DNA from: Candidatus Competibacter phosphatis
GTDB lineage: Bacteria > Pseudomonadota > Gammaproteobacteria > Competibacterales > Competibacteraceae
Length of the DNA: 64,000 bases
Assembly (NCBI RefSeq): GCF_012939995.1
Contig: NZ_SPMZ01000016.1
Coordinates: forward strand, 55,746 to 119,745
Direction of reading: 5' to 3'
The position numbers and the translations under genes were made by a program. Every line of letters starts with the position of its first letter. The stretch's first letter is position 1. Under the pieces are notes generated by a model. The model searched no databases, had not been told where the DNA came from, and saw only the letters and a program-made list of their open reading frames with translations. Below are positions 1 to 7,696 of this stretch, piece after piece.

Positions 1-56
1 GCTAGCGAGCCAGCTTCGAACGCCGTCAGAAATTCCTCGAAGGGGGTCGCGGTCAT
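1..56 (-). CDS. hypothetical island protein, N-terminal fragment cut by window edge
   Basis: Only the first 18 codons are present. The ATG at 56-54 overlaps the stop of the preceding gene (TGA at 55-53) in an ATGA arrangement, which is the main support for it being real. The visible start, MTATPFEEFLTAF, is acidic and probably helical. I do not recognise the family. It belongs to the same minus-strand gene series as the AlpA regulator and the integrase, so it is part of the integrated island. Confidence 0.5.
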   Translation of the reverse strand, partial: MTATPFEEFLTAFEAGSL

Positions 57-483
57 TTCGCGCCCTCCCCGTTCCGCCGGCCTGGATCGCATGCCCGTAG
101 CGATTCGATGACGATTCCTTGAATGGTGTCGTGGATCGATTTTTGTTTCCGCGCGGCCAGAATCGTGAGCTTTTCAAGCTCATCCGAAGCGAATTCGATG
201 ATGACCTCGTTCTCGCGCTTCATCGGCGTGCGGATTTGCAAAACCTCGCCCAGTGCTTCCAATACTCCAGCCACGTTGGATAGCTGCGCGGATAGGGCAA
301 ACCGGTGGTCATCCGATCCAAGCAAGTCGCTTCGCCGTTGTAATTACCGAGAAGCTCGCTCAAGAGGTCGAGCGTGATCGCTACTCGATGAAGGGTGTCT
401 TTGGGGTAGCGGGAAAGATCGCCGGGGAAACAAGCCAATGGGGTGACGATGCGGGGATCTACGGAAATGGTGTTACCAGACAT
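53..483 (-). CDS. hypothetical island protein, interrupted by a one-base deletion
   Basis: The first part reads from ATG at 483 to about position 327 and the rest reads in another frame to the stop at 53. Restoring one C in the short run near 325-327 joins them into a 143-residue protein with the junction GEATLLGSDDHR. The C-terminal half has a helical, charged stretch (ASDELEKLTILAARKQKS) resembling small DNA-associated or ribbon-helix-helix-like accessory proteins, but no family can be named. It overlaps the upstream gene by 11 bases and the downstream fragment by four, consistent with an operon. The break fits the homopolymer-error pattern seen elsewhere in the window. Confidence 0.5.
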
Positions 484-760
484 GATCAGTCTCCAAGCAG
501 TTCAAGAACGAACCGGCGTGGTGCCGGGAACTGGCGGGGCTAGGAAACCGCGATAGAGAGCGGCGCGCGGCCTTACGGAACGCGCATCCCGCCAGCCCCA
601 GCATTGCGGAGACTGGCTGACTACAACAGCCGAAATCCGGGCGGATTCCAGGCATAAAAATACCATCGCTTTCGGGGACGGTTGACCGCTCTATCTGGCG
701 TTTCCTAGGCGCCGACTGGAAGGATAGGCCGGGACGGAGCGCGGTGCAAGAGGCGTTCAC
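473..760 (-). CDS. small hypothetical protein, possibly Ash/Icd-like
   Basis: This 95-codon frame starts with GTG at 760, overlapping the stop of the AlpA-like gene in a GTGA arrangement, and it ends inside the start of the next gene. The protein is rich in Arg, Ser and Pro and contains PGIRPDFGCCSQPVSAM. The composition and its place directly behind alpA recall the poorly understood Ash/Icd-like small proteins of P4-type satellites, but I see no decisive motif. It could also be non-coding. The translational-coupling geometry is the main argument for a gene. Confidence 0.4.
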   Translation of the reverse strand: MNASCTALRPGLSFQSAPRKRQIERSTVPESDGIFMPGIRPDFGCCSQPVSAMLGLAGCAFRKAARRSLSRFPSPASSRHHAGSFLNCLETDHVW

Positions 761-1014
761 GCGGCCTCCCCTTGACGGCGGCTTTTCTCGATTTGGGCGC
801 CAATCCAGGCTTCAACCTCGGCCTCGATCCAGCCGACGGCCTTCGTTCCGATCGATACCGGTCTTGGGAAACTCGGATCGTAGTCGCTTGGCCGTTTGGG
901 GTTACGCCTCAGCTTGGCGTAGATGGTCGAACGGGTAAGCCCGGTGCGAGCTTCGACTTGCTTACGTCGAAGGATGGTTAGGCGCGCTAGCGCCTCTTTA
1001 AGTTGCGCGGCCAT
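757..1014 (-). CDS. AlpA-family transcriptional regulator
   Basis: An 85-residue protein of the AlpA/phage excisionase-like MerR-superfamily helix-turn-helix group. The region around TGLTRSTIYAKLRR is the recognition helix, followed by the typical FPRPVSIG wing and the closing GWIEAEVEAWI. In P4-like satellites AlpA activates integrase and excision genes and acts on DNA in the cytoplasm. I chose the ATG at 1014; a longer start at 1053 would add an unusual N-terminus. Two 12-bp palindromes just upstream (1088-1120) are likely operator sites. The gene lies between the 1127-1901 hypothetical and the small 473-760 frame, all on the same strand. Confidence 0.85.
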   Translation of the reverse strand: MAAQLKEALARLTILRRKQVEARTGLTRSTIYAKLRRNPKRPSDYDPSFPRPVSIGTKAVGWIEAEVEAWIGAQIEKSRRQGEAA

Positions 1015-1087
1015 GCTCGTTACTCTGTAGCATTCGCCGGAACATGCCGGCATGGCTGCACAGTAAGCGGCATACTTTCCTAAATCA

Positions 1088-1120
1088 CCGCAACTGCGGT
1101 TGCGGTTTCCGCAATTGCGG
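1088..1120. promoter_or_regulatory. twin palindromic operator upstream of alpA
   Basis: CCGCAACTGCGG (1088-1099) and CCGCAATTGCGG (1109-1120) are near-identical 12-bp palindromes with centres exactly 21 bp apart, about two helical turns, so both face the same side of the DNA. They sit between the end of the 1127-1901 gene and the start of alpA. This geometry fits cooperative binding by a dimeric regulator, perhaps AlpA itself or an island repressor. The binding protein is inferred. Confidence 0.6.
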
Positions 1121-1126
1121 TAAGAC

Positions 1127-1901
1127 TCAAGTCGCGGTCAAGCTGCGCTTTGCCGCTGCAAACTTATCCTCCAGGGTCCGCGCCGATATGCCCGGCTTCT
1201 TATCAAAGTGTTCGAGTAGCGCGGCAATGATCACCGATTGATTATCGAAAATGGATTGTGGTTCGCCCGTTGGTGTCTTGCCCAGCATCAACGTGAGCAT
1301 TGCGCCGATAATGTTCAGATAGGTTGTCTCGGCTCGCTCGCCGGGTGCATTCTGCTTTTCCACCATCGCCCGTAATGAATCACGCTCACCGCGCATAGCA
1401 TCCATTTCGCGGGTGATTTCCTCCGCCCATTTCGCCGCTTCTTTCAGTTCCGCCCGCGCCGCGTCACAATCAGCCTGCAAGGCCAGGAAGGCGTCAGTAT
1501 TGATCGCCGAATGAGTCTTGCGCTCGATTTCATCAAACAGAAATTCCGGCTTGTCTGACGGAAATTCTCTGGCGATCCATTCTTTGAGGTTTGTTCGAGT
1601 TACATGCCGCCGCCCTGGTGCGACATGCTCTTTTGATCCATTGAGGGAACCGCCATTTTCGCGGTTTACTGGTAATGCACCACTTTCAATAGCTTCGTGT
1701 AGCGCCCGGCATCGCGGCTCAAGGCATTTAATGAAGGGATGCCGATAGACGGCAGGAAATACTTCGGATGATTGGCTCAAATACTCCTGAACCTCATCCG
1801 GCGGAATGCCGCACCAAAGCGCCGCCGCTACTGGAACCGGATAGATGGAGTAGTAAGATAGAGCATTGTCGCAACGATCATTTTCCCAAGTTTTTTTTCA
1901 T
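1127..1901 (-). CDS. hypothetical island protein with conserved C-terminal helical region
   Basis: The recognisable protein begins at ATG 1901 behind a good ribosome site (AAGGGGCGCC), but an A8 run at 1891-1898 puts it out of frame. With seven A residues it reads MKKTWEND and continues without interruption to the stop at 1127, giving 257 residues. The N-terminal part contains PVAAALWCGIPPDEVQEYL. The middle is a coiled coil (about residues 145-185), and the C-terminus (TYLNIIGAMLTLMLGK to FAAAKRSL) is of a kind common in proteobacterial integrative elements. The function is unknown. In the uncorrected sequence the first usable start would be near 1780. Confidence 0.65.
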
Positions 1902-1933
1902 GGCGCCCCTTTTGCGCGGCCCTTGAATCAGAA

Positions 1934-1988
1934 GCCGCGCCAGCCGGGCAAGGGAACCCGGTTTTCGCCCCGTCGGGCTAGGCGCGGC
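1934..1988. repeat. compound inverted repeat downstream of integrase
   Basis: GCCGCGCC (1934-1941) pairs perfectly with GGCGCGGC (1981-1988). Inside this stem lies a further inverted repeat (CCGGG paired with CCCGG) and a weak GCCC/GGGC pair, so a three-way-junction fold is possible. It lies between the integrase stop and the ribosome site of the next gene. No T-run follows on the minus strand, so a simple terminator is unlikely. Confidence 0.35.
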
Positions 1989-1995
1989 AAATCAA

Positions 1996-3310
1996 TTATA
2001 CCGCCCGGTACGCTTTACCAAAGCGACCAATAATCACCTTTCGCCCTTCCTCAATCTGGCTATCCACAAAGTCAGCCCACCATTGCAACATTTCCCGCCG
2101 CTGTTCAGCATACTGCGCCCGGTTATAAACACCCCGGATTCCCTTCATTTCGTGAGCCAGCGCCTTTTCGATCCAATCCGAATTAAACCCGGCTTCATGC
2201 AAGTGCGTTGACGCTGTCCGCCGGAAATCATGGATTACAAAATTCCGCGCATCGAATTCCAAGGCCCGCACGGCAACATTCAGTGTGCTATGGGCTATCG
2301 GTTTTTTGAGACTTCCTCGGCTGGGAAACACCCATTCGGAATCGCTCGCCAATCCCTTCAATTCCTCGTACATCGCCACGGCTTGCCGAGACAATGGAAC
2401 TAGATGCGGCTTGTCTTTTTTCATGCGTTCGCCGGGAATCGCCCATTCGGCTTTATCGAAGTCGATTTCTTCCCATCGGGCTTCGATCAATTCCGATTTA
2501 CGCACCATGCACAAAATCAATAGATGCAGCGCCAGCTTGTGCGCCCGCTTCATGCTGGACTGATAGATTGCCCGTAGCAGCTTCCCAATTTCATCGGGTG
2601 TTAAAGCCACGTCCCGACTTTTGGCGGTTGCAATAAATTTCGCCTCAATGGCCGCCGCCGGGTTAAACGTCACCTTCTCGCGCGCAATCGCATAAGCAAA
2701 CAGCCGTTTCAGCACGTTGCGGGTTTGGAGGGCCATTTGATCGGCGCCTCGCGCCTTGATGCGGTCGGTAATCGCCAGCACATCGGTCACGGTCACATCG
2801 GCAATCTGCTTCGCGCCGATGGCCGGAATCACATCCTTTTCCAGCACGCGCTTGATGTTGCGGGGATTGCTGTTGTTCGGTTCGGCGATTTCGGCATACC
2901 AACGCCGGGCGAAGGCTTCCACCGTGTCGGCTTCCCTTGCCGTCTTCTCCTTGATCTTCGCTTTCTCGCGGGTTTTCAAACACCATTCACGGATAAAGGC
3001 TTGCGCCAGTTCCTTGACGGCGGGGGCGGCATCCTCGGGGGATTGCATCGCCGCGCCGCAAGGCCATCGGGGACAGGCCACGACCGATCAGCGCCTTGCC
3101 ATCGTCCCGCCATGTTCGGGCTTCGGCCAACGAATAGGCCGGGTAATCCCCGAGCGTGATTTTTTCCTGCTTGCCCGCCAGCCGGTAGCGCAGCCGCCAT
3201 ACCTTCGCGCCGCCGGGCATGACTTCCACGAACAGCCCGCCCTCATCGGCTTCCTGATAGGCCTTGTCAGCAGGTTTCAGCTTCCGCAGCTTGGTATCCG
3301 ACAGCGCCAT
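1996..3310 (-). CDS. int: P4-type tyrosine integrase (apparent frameshift)
   Basis: Site-specific recombinase that would integrate the island at the mnmE 3' end. The N-terminal part (about residues 1-90) is the DUF4102 arm-binding domain (LSDTKLRKLKP, GGLFVEV, ITLGDYPAYSLAEAR). The rest holds the core-binding and catalytic domains, with the HDFRRT box and the likely tyrosine nucleophile in GVYNRAQY near the C-terminus. A five-base run at 3037-3041 breaks the frame; with four bases the junction reads GDAIPEDAAPAVKEL and the protein is 437 residues, the usual size. It starts at ATG 3310 (an ATG at 3313 is also possible) behind a GGAAGGGGG ribosome site. It faces away from mnmE, next to the putative att core, the classical position for an integrase. 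Confidence 0.85.
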
Positions 3311-3357
3311 CATTCCCCCTTCCGCCGTGGCGTGTACCCGTGAAAAACGGCTTCATC

Positions 3358-3440
3358 TTGGGCACACCATTTCGCCTTGGGCACATCACCGCCTTGCCTT
3401 GGGCACACCGCTTTTCATCTTGGGCACAAATATGGGCACA
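3358..3440. repeat. five TTGGGCACA direct repeats, putative integrase arm-type sites
   Basis: Copies of TTGGGCACA start at 3358, 3377, 3399 and 3420, and a shorter TGGGCACA is at 3433-3440. Spacing is 19, 22, 21 and then about 12 bp, so most copies lie on one helical face. They lie between the integrase start and the mnmE-end att core. This is where P4-type integrases have arm-type sites bound by their N-terminal domain. The protein assignment is inferred. Confidence 0.65.
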
Positions 3441-3484
3441 CATATAAGCGGATTGCTGCGGAACATACAAGCATTGTGCATAAC

Positions 3485-3511
3485 AAAAAAAGCCCGTATT
3501 TAAGCGGGCTT
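3485..3511 (-). terminator. intrinsic terminator downstream of mnmE
   Basis: On the minus strand AAGCCCG (3511-3505) pairs with CGGGCTT (3496-3490) across an AT-rich loop, and is followed by a run of T (3490-3485). This is a standard Rho-independent terminator for the mnmE transcript. It lies on the island side of the putative att core, so the island may supply it. Confidence 0.8.
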
Positions 3512-4900
3512 ATGGGGTGTTTTGCGGAACGCTTCGGAACATACCGGAAGCCTCGCTATTTTCCGATGCAAAAAACTGCTAAAAATCCGTGATAGCAGAT
3601 CCTCGGACGTAAACTCCCCGGTAATTTCCGAAAGTGCATTCTGAGCCTCGCGCAATTCCTCGGCGATCAGTTCGCCGGCGCGATAAATCTCCAATTGATC
3701 CGCCGCCCGCGCCAATGCCGCCGCCGCTCGCGCCAATGCCTCCAGATGGCGGCGGCGAGCCATGAAGGTTCCCTCCCCACCACCGTGATACCCCATGCAA
3801 GTCCTGAGGTGTTCGCGCAGCAGATCCAAGCCTGCCTCGGTCTTGGCCGACAATGGAATTTCGCCGCCCCACTCACCGTCTCGAACCACGGGCGTCCGGC
3901 CGGTCAGATCGATCTTGTTGTAAATCACCGTCACTGGTGTGTCCGCCGGCAACCGCTCTCGCAACTTGCGCTCTTCAACCGTCAATCCCAGGCGATCATC
4001 CACCACCATCAGAATCCGATCGGCGGCGGCGATCTCGTGCCAGGCGCGGCGGATACCCTCTCGTTCGATCGGGTCGTCACTGTCGCGTAAACCAGCCGTA
4101 TCGATCACATGCAACGGCATGCCGTCGATGCTGATCTGTTCGCGCAGCACGTCGCGGGTGGTGCCGGGCACGGCGGTGACGATGGCCGCCTCGCGCCCGG
4201 CCAGATGGTTCAGCAGGCTGGATTTGCCGGCATTCGGCCGGCCAGCGATCACCACGGTCATGCCGTCGCGCAACAAGCGACCCTGGCCGGCAGCGGCTTG
4301 CAGCTCGCCCAGGCGCTCCCGCAGATCCTGCAAGCGCCCGGCGACAACCCCGTCGGCGAGAAAGTCGATCTCCTCCTCGGGGAAGTCGATCGCCGCTTCG
4401 ACATAGATGCGCAACTCGATCAAACCCTCGACCAGACTTCGCACTTGCCGGGAGAACTCGCCTTGCAAGGAACGCAAGGCGGCGCGAGCGGCGGCGGCGG
4501 TATCGCTGGCGATCAGATCGGCAACCGCCTCGGCTTGAGCCAAGTCGAGTTTATCGTTGAGAAAGGCTCGTTCGGAAAATTCACCGGGTCGAGCTGGCCA
4601 CGCACCGAGTTCCAACAGCCGCGCCAACAGTAAATCCATAACCACCGGCCCGCCGTGACCCTGAAGTTCCAGCACGTCCTCGCCGGTGAAGGAACGTGGC
4701 GCGGGGAAATAAAGGACAATACCTTCGTCGAGCACCGTACCATCGCCCGCGCGAAACCGGCGGAACATGGCTTGTCGCGGCGGGGGCAAGTCGCCGCATA
4801 CCGCTGCGGCAATGGCGGGAACCGCCGGCCCGGACACCCGAATCACGCCAATGCCGCCCCGACCAGGCGGGGTGGCGATGGCGGCGATGGTGGCGGTCAT
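3500..4900 (-). CDS. mnmE: tRNA uridine-5-carboxymethylaminomethyl GTPase MnmE
   Basis: MnmE works with MnmG to modify the wobble uridine of several tRNAs. The N-terminal tetrahydrofolate-binding domain ([18 protein letters not shown]) is intact. The G domain has [12 protein letters not shown] (G1), DTAGLRD (G3) and NKID (G4). The family normally ends in FCIGK, whose Cys is essential. Here six T residues instead of five near 3570-3575 shift the frame just before this motif, giving [16 protein letters not shown] and a 19-residue longer protein. With one T fewer the gene ends at TAG 3558-3556 as F-C-I-G-K (447 residues). This may be a sequence error, or it may reflect island insertion, because these bases are the att core. 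It is last in the rpmH-rnpA-yidD-yidC-mnmE operon. Confidence 0.95.
   Translation of the reverse strand: MTATIAAIATPPGRGGIGVIRVSGPAVPAIAAAVCGDLPPPRQAMFRRFRAGDGTVLDEGIVLYFPAPRSFTGEDVLELQGHGGPVVMDLLLARLLELGAWPARPGEFSERAFLNDKLDLAQAEAVADLIASDTAAAARAALRSLQGEFSRQVRSLVEGLIELRIYVEAAIDFPEEEIDFLADGVVAGRLQDLRERLGELQAAAGQGRLLRDGMTVVIAGRPNAGKSSLLNHLAGREAAIVTAVPGTTRDVLREQISIDGMPLHVIDTAGLRDSDDPIEREGIRRAWHEIAAADRILMVVDDRLGLTVEERKLRERLPADTPVTVIYNKIDLTGRTPVVRDGEWGGEIPLSAKTEAGLDLLREHLRTCMGYHGGGEGTFMARRRHLEALARAAAALARAADQLEIYRAGELIAEELREAQNALSEITGEFTSEDLLSRIFSSFLHRKIARLPVCSEAFRKTPHKPA
3556..3573 (-). other. putative attachment core at the mnmE 3' end
   Basis: On the minus strand these 18 bases are TTTTGCATCGGAAAATAG, encoding F-C-I-G-K-stop in the corrected frame. 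The last 18 bp of trmE/mnmE is the known attachment site of SGI1-type islands, and an integrase, arm-type repeats and island genes lie immediately beyond it here. The second copy expected at the other end of the island lies outside the window, so the assignment is inferred. Confidence 0.6.
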
Positions 4901-4986
4901 GCTCCCTCTCCCTCAAGGAGAGCGGAAACGACACTCCTTCCCTCCCTGCCGAGGAGGGTTGGGGTGGGTAGCGGCTTGTGACACCA

Positions 4987-6777
4987 TTATTTCTTGCGCT
5001 TACCGGGATTCTTCGAATCGGGCAAGGCCTGCTTGGCGAGCGTCAACAGTTTCTTGGCCTGCTCGCCGAGCCCCGATCCGGACTTGGCCTTGAGCGCCGC
5101 AGCGTCGGCACCCGATTCCACCCGCTTGGTAATGACCCACTGTTGGGCAATGGACAGCATGTTGTTCACCACCCAGTACAACACCAGCCCGGACGGGAAC
5201 CACAGGAACATGAAAGTGAACACGATCGGCAGCGCCATCATCACCTTGGCTTGAATCGGATCGGGTGGCGCCGGACTCAGTTTCTGTTGGGCGAACATGG
5301 TGACGCCCATGATCAGTGGCAGCACGTAGTACGGGTCTGGAATCGACATGTCCCTGATCCAGAACATGAACGGCGCCTGACGCAACTGCACGCTTTCCAC
5401 CAACACCCAGTACAGGGCGATGAACACCGGAATCTGTACCAGAATCGGCAGGCAGCCCCCCAGCGGATTGACCTTCTCCTTTTTGTACAGGCCCATCATC
5501 GCTTCGTTCATCTTCTGCTTGTCGTCGCCGTACAGCTCCTTGAGCCGGGTCAGTTCCGGTGCCAACCGGCGCATGTTGGCCATTGAGCGATAGCTGGTCT
5601 CCGACAGCTTGTAGAACGCCAGTTTGATCAGGATGGTAAGAAAGATGATCGCCCAACCCCAATTGCCGACGATGGCGTGAATCCATTTCAGCAGCCAGAA
5701 CAACGGCTCGGCGATGATGGTCAACTTCCCGTAGTCCACGGTCAGTTGCAGGTTGGGCGCGATTTCCTCCAGCACGCTCGGCAACTTGGGACCCACGTAC
5801 AGGCGGGTGTGGAAATCGCCGGTCGCGCCGGCTGGCACGGCCTGCACCGCGCCGCGCATCCCCACCACATAGCGGTTGCCGCCGACCACCCGAGTGTAGA
5901 AATCGTCGGTCTCGCCCGGATTCGGCAGCCACGCACCGAGAAAGTAATGCTGGATCATGGCGACCCAACCATCCTTGACCGACTGGTTCAGCTCCTTTTT
6001 GTCCATGTCGCTGAAGGAAATCTTCTCGTAGCGCTGTTCGGGTGTGGAAATCACCGCGCCGGTATAGGTCACCACGCCGCCGCCAAAGTAGCTGTTGGCC
6101 TTGTGTGGCGGCGTGCGCTGCAACTGGCGGTACTGACTACCCTGCCAATCGTCGGCGCTGTTGTTTTCCACCCGATGGTTCAGTTCCACCAGGAAACTGC
6201 CGCGGCGGAACGTGTAAGTCTTGACCACCTTCAAACCGGACGGGTCCGACCAGTTCAGCCGCACTTCCAGCGTATCCTGACCGTCCGCCAGCCGGTATTC
6301 GTCCTGTTCGGCGCTAAACTGCGCGTAATGATTGGGCGCGGGCGCGTCGTTCAGCGCCAGCAAACCGGACTGGGCGATGAAAATGTCCGCTCCGCTATCC
6401 TTGAGCAACTGAAAGGGTTGGTCCGGCTGCTGCACCGATTCCGGATAGGTGCGCAGCCCGACCCGGCGTAGGTCGCCGCCCAGGGTATCGATTTCGGCCT
6501 CGAACATGTCGGTGACGACCCGCACCCGCTGGCCGCCGCCGAGGGCTTGAGGTCCCGCGCTCACCGCCGGCCCGGCGACCGGTACGTCCTCGCCGGGCTT
6601 CAGCGCCGGCAGGGTGGATCCCGTGGGGTCGGTGAGACCGGTCGCACCGGCTGGCGTGGTGGCCACCGGTGGCGCCGGCGGCGGATGCTTCTTGGCCTGG
6701 AATTCCAGCCAATTCTGCCACAGCAGAAACAGCACGAACGCCATGGCGGCGCCCAGCAACAAACGTTGGTTTTCCAT
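4987..6777 (-). CDS. yidC: membrane protein insertase YidC
   Basis: A 596-residue inner-membrane insertase that acts alone or with SecYEG. It has the N-terminal signal-anchor ([20 protein letters not shown]), a Pro-rich linker, a periplasmic beta-rich domain of about 300 residues, and the conserved C-terminal insertase core with five or so membrane segments (WAIIFLTILIKLAFYKLS, NPLGGCLPILVQIPVFIALY), ending in a Lys-rich tail (NPGKRKK). ATG at 6777 is preferred over 6780 because the AGAAGG ribosome site is then seven bases away. Its start overlaps the yidD stop. The frame stays open upstream to 7245, but that stretch runs across yidD and rnpA and is not coding. Confidence 0.97.
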   Translation of the reverse strand: MENQRLLLGAAMAFVLFLLWQNWLEFQAKKHPPPAPPVATTPAGATGLTDPTGSTLPALKPGEDVPVAGPAVSAGPQALGGGQRVRVVTDMFEAEIDTLGGDLRRVGLRTYPESVQQPDQPFQLLKDSGADIFIAQSGLLALNDAPAPNHYAQFSAEQDEYRLADGQDTLEVRLNWSDPSGLKVVKTYTFRRGSFLVELNHRVENNSADDWQGSQYRQLQRTPPHKANSYFGGGVVTYTGAVISTPEQRYEKISFSDMDKKELNQSVKDGWVAMIQHYFLGAWLPNPGETDDFYTRVVGGNRYVVGMRGAVQAVPAGATGDFHTRLYVGPKLPSVLEEIAPNLQLTVDYGKLTIIAEPLFWLLKWIHAIVGNWGWAIIFLTILIKLAFYKLSETSYRSMANMRRLAPELTRLKELYGDDKQKMNEAMMGLYKKEKVNPLGGCLPILVQIPVFIALYWVLVESVQLRQAPFMFWIRDMSIPDPYYVLPLIMGVTMFAQQKLSPAPPDPIQAKVMMALPIVFTFMFLWFPSGLVLYWVVNNMLSIAQQWVITKRVESGADAAALKAKSGSGLGEQAKKLLTLAKQALPDSKNPGKRKK

Positions 6778-7007
6778 CATCGGTCCTTCTGGACAGGTTC
6801 GGGAACAGGATCGACGCCACCCGGATGCCAGGGATGGCAGCGCAGCACGCGCCGGATCGCCAGCCAACCGCCGCGCAGGGCGCCATGGCGCTCGATGGCC
6901 TCGCGGGCATACTGGGAACAGCTCGGATAAAAACGGCAGTGGTTGCCCAACAATGGACTGAGCAGAAGTTGGTAGCCGCGAATCAGGACGATCAGGATAG
7001 TGCGCAT
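6777..7007 (-). CDS. yidD: membrane protein insertion efficiency factor YidD
   Basis: A 76-residue amphipathic protein of the YidD/DUF37 family, peripheral to the inner membrane and thought to help YidC-dependent insertion. It carries the family signature: [12 protein letters not shown], then [15 protein letters not shown] and [12 protein letters not shown]. It starts at ATG 7007, overlapping the end of rnpA by 16 bases, and its stop overlaps the yidC start, as is usual for this operon. Confidence 0.95.
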   Translation of the reverse strand: MRTILIVLIRGYQLLLSPLLGNHCRFYPSCSQYAREAIERHGALRGGWLAIRRVLRCHPWHPGGVDPVPEPVQKDR

Positions 7008-7354
7008 GGCCGCGCGAACCTCCGCCAGTGCCGTTGCAGCGAGGCAAACAGGATCGCGTTGCCCTGCTCCGCCGCGCCGACGCGGCCCATGACCACGCAG
7101 TCCCACCCGCCGATCCCTGGCTGGTGGTGTCGGAAACTTTCGCGCACCAATCGCTTGAGGCGGTTGCGCGCCACGGCGGATTTCGCGACCTTGCGGGAGA
7201 TGGCCAGGCCCAGGCGGGGATAAGGCAAATCGTTGGGGCGGGCAAGCACGGTGAAATAGCGGTCGCTGGATTTGACCGGCCGGGCGAACACGCCGGTAAA
7301 GGCTTTCCGGCCGGTCAACCGGGCGCGGCGCGAAAAGCGCGCGCCACCGGCCAT
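6992..7354 (-). CDS. rnpA: ribonuclease P protein component
   Basis: A basic 120-residue protein that binds the RNase P RNA and helps cleave the 5' leader from pre-tRNAs. The conserved RNR box is present ([14 protein letters not shown]), as is the [15 protein letters not shown] strand-helix region. It starts at ATG 7354, four bases after the rpmH stop, in the near-universal rpmH-rnpA pair. The C-terminus ([10 protein letters not shown]) overlaps yidD. Confidence 0.95.
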   Translation of the reverse strand: MAGGARFSRRARLTGRKAFTGVFARPVKSSDRYFTVLARPNDLPYPRLGLAISRKVAKSAVARNRLKRLVRESFRHHQPGIGGWDCVVMGRVGAAEQGNAILFASLQRHWRRFARPCALS

Positions 7355-7358
7355 GGAG

Positions 7359-7493
7359 TCAGGGCGCCAGCCGGGCGCGGCCCTTGGCGCGACGCGCCTT
7401 GATAACCAAGCGGCCACCCCGGGTGGCCATGCGGGCGCGAAACCCGTGGGTACGCTTGCGGTGGATGTTGCTAGGCTGGAAAGTCCGCTTCAT
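7359..7493 (-). CDS. rpmH: 50S ribosomal protein L34
   Basis: A 44-codon gene that is easy to miss because of its length. The product begins [18 protein letters not shown] and ends KGRARLAP, the standard L34 sequence, with the basic [14 protein letters not shown] segment that contacts 23S rRNA. It starts at ATG 7493, is the first gene of the minus-strand operon running to mnmE, and diverges from dnaA. A stable hairpin lies in its leader at 7530-7551. Confidence 0.97.
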   Translation of the reverse strand: MKRTFQPSNIHRKRTHGFRARMATRGGRLVIKARRAKGRARLAP

Positions 7494-7529
7494 GTCGTGG
7501 TTCCTTAAAGATACTTGCGAGGCAAACCG

Positions 7530-7551
7530 GTTTGCGGTTTTTACCGCAAAC
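7530..7551. promoter_or_regulatory. perfect 9-bp hairpin in the rpmH leader
   Basis: GTTTGCGGT (7530-7538) and ACCGCAAAC (7543-7551) form a perfect stem with a four-base loop about 37 bases upstream of the rpmH start codon. No long T-run follows on the minus strand before the ribosome site, so it may be a leader structure rather than a terminator. Its role is unknown. Confidence 0.45.
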
Positions 7552-7579
7552 GCGAAACTTACTGATCAAGAGATAAATT

Positions 7580-7636
7580 TGTCAAGCACTACGCAGCCTG
7601 CGATCGACGTCGCGCCTGTGGATAAGTGGTGGATAA
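7580..7636. promoter_or_regulatory. rpmH -35 element and DnaA boxes in the rpmH/dnaA divergent region
   Basis: On the minus strand TTGACA (7585-7580) is a perfect -35 hexamer, followed 18 bases on by a weaker TAAGTT, plausibly the rpmH promoter. TGTGGATAA at 7617-7625 is a consensus DnaA box, and a one-mismatch copy (GGTGGATAA) follows at 7628-7636. Such boxes upstream of dnaA typically mediate autoregulation. The promoter call is tentative; the perfect box is clear. Confidence 0.5.
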
Positions 7637-7696
7637 GCCATCGGCGACTCACTAGACTGAGCAATTCCGCCTAAGGTGCCGCCAGGAGGACTGCCT

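Noticed and set aside
3358..3440. CRISPR array near the integrase
   Set aside because: Repeats are only 9 bp with about 12-bp gaps and no cas genes. Arm-type integrase sites fit better.
4901..4986. CTCTCC/GGAGAG inverted repeat between yidC and mnmE as a terminator
   Set aside because: The stem is short, no T-run follows, and the genes normally form one operon. It may be a dispersed repeat, but no second copy is visible here.
6778..7245. Long open extension upstream of yidC reaching 7245
   Set aside because: It runs through yidD and rnpA in another frame, has low-complexity composition and lacks a signal peptide; the conserved YidC start is at 6777.
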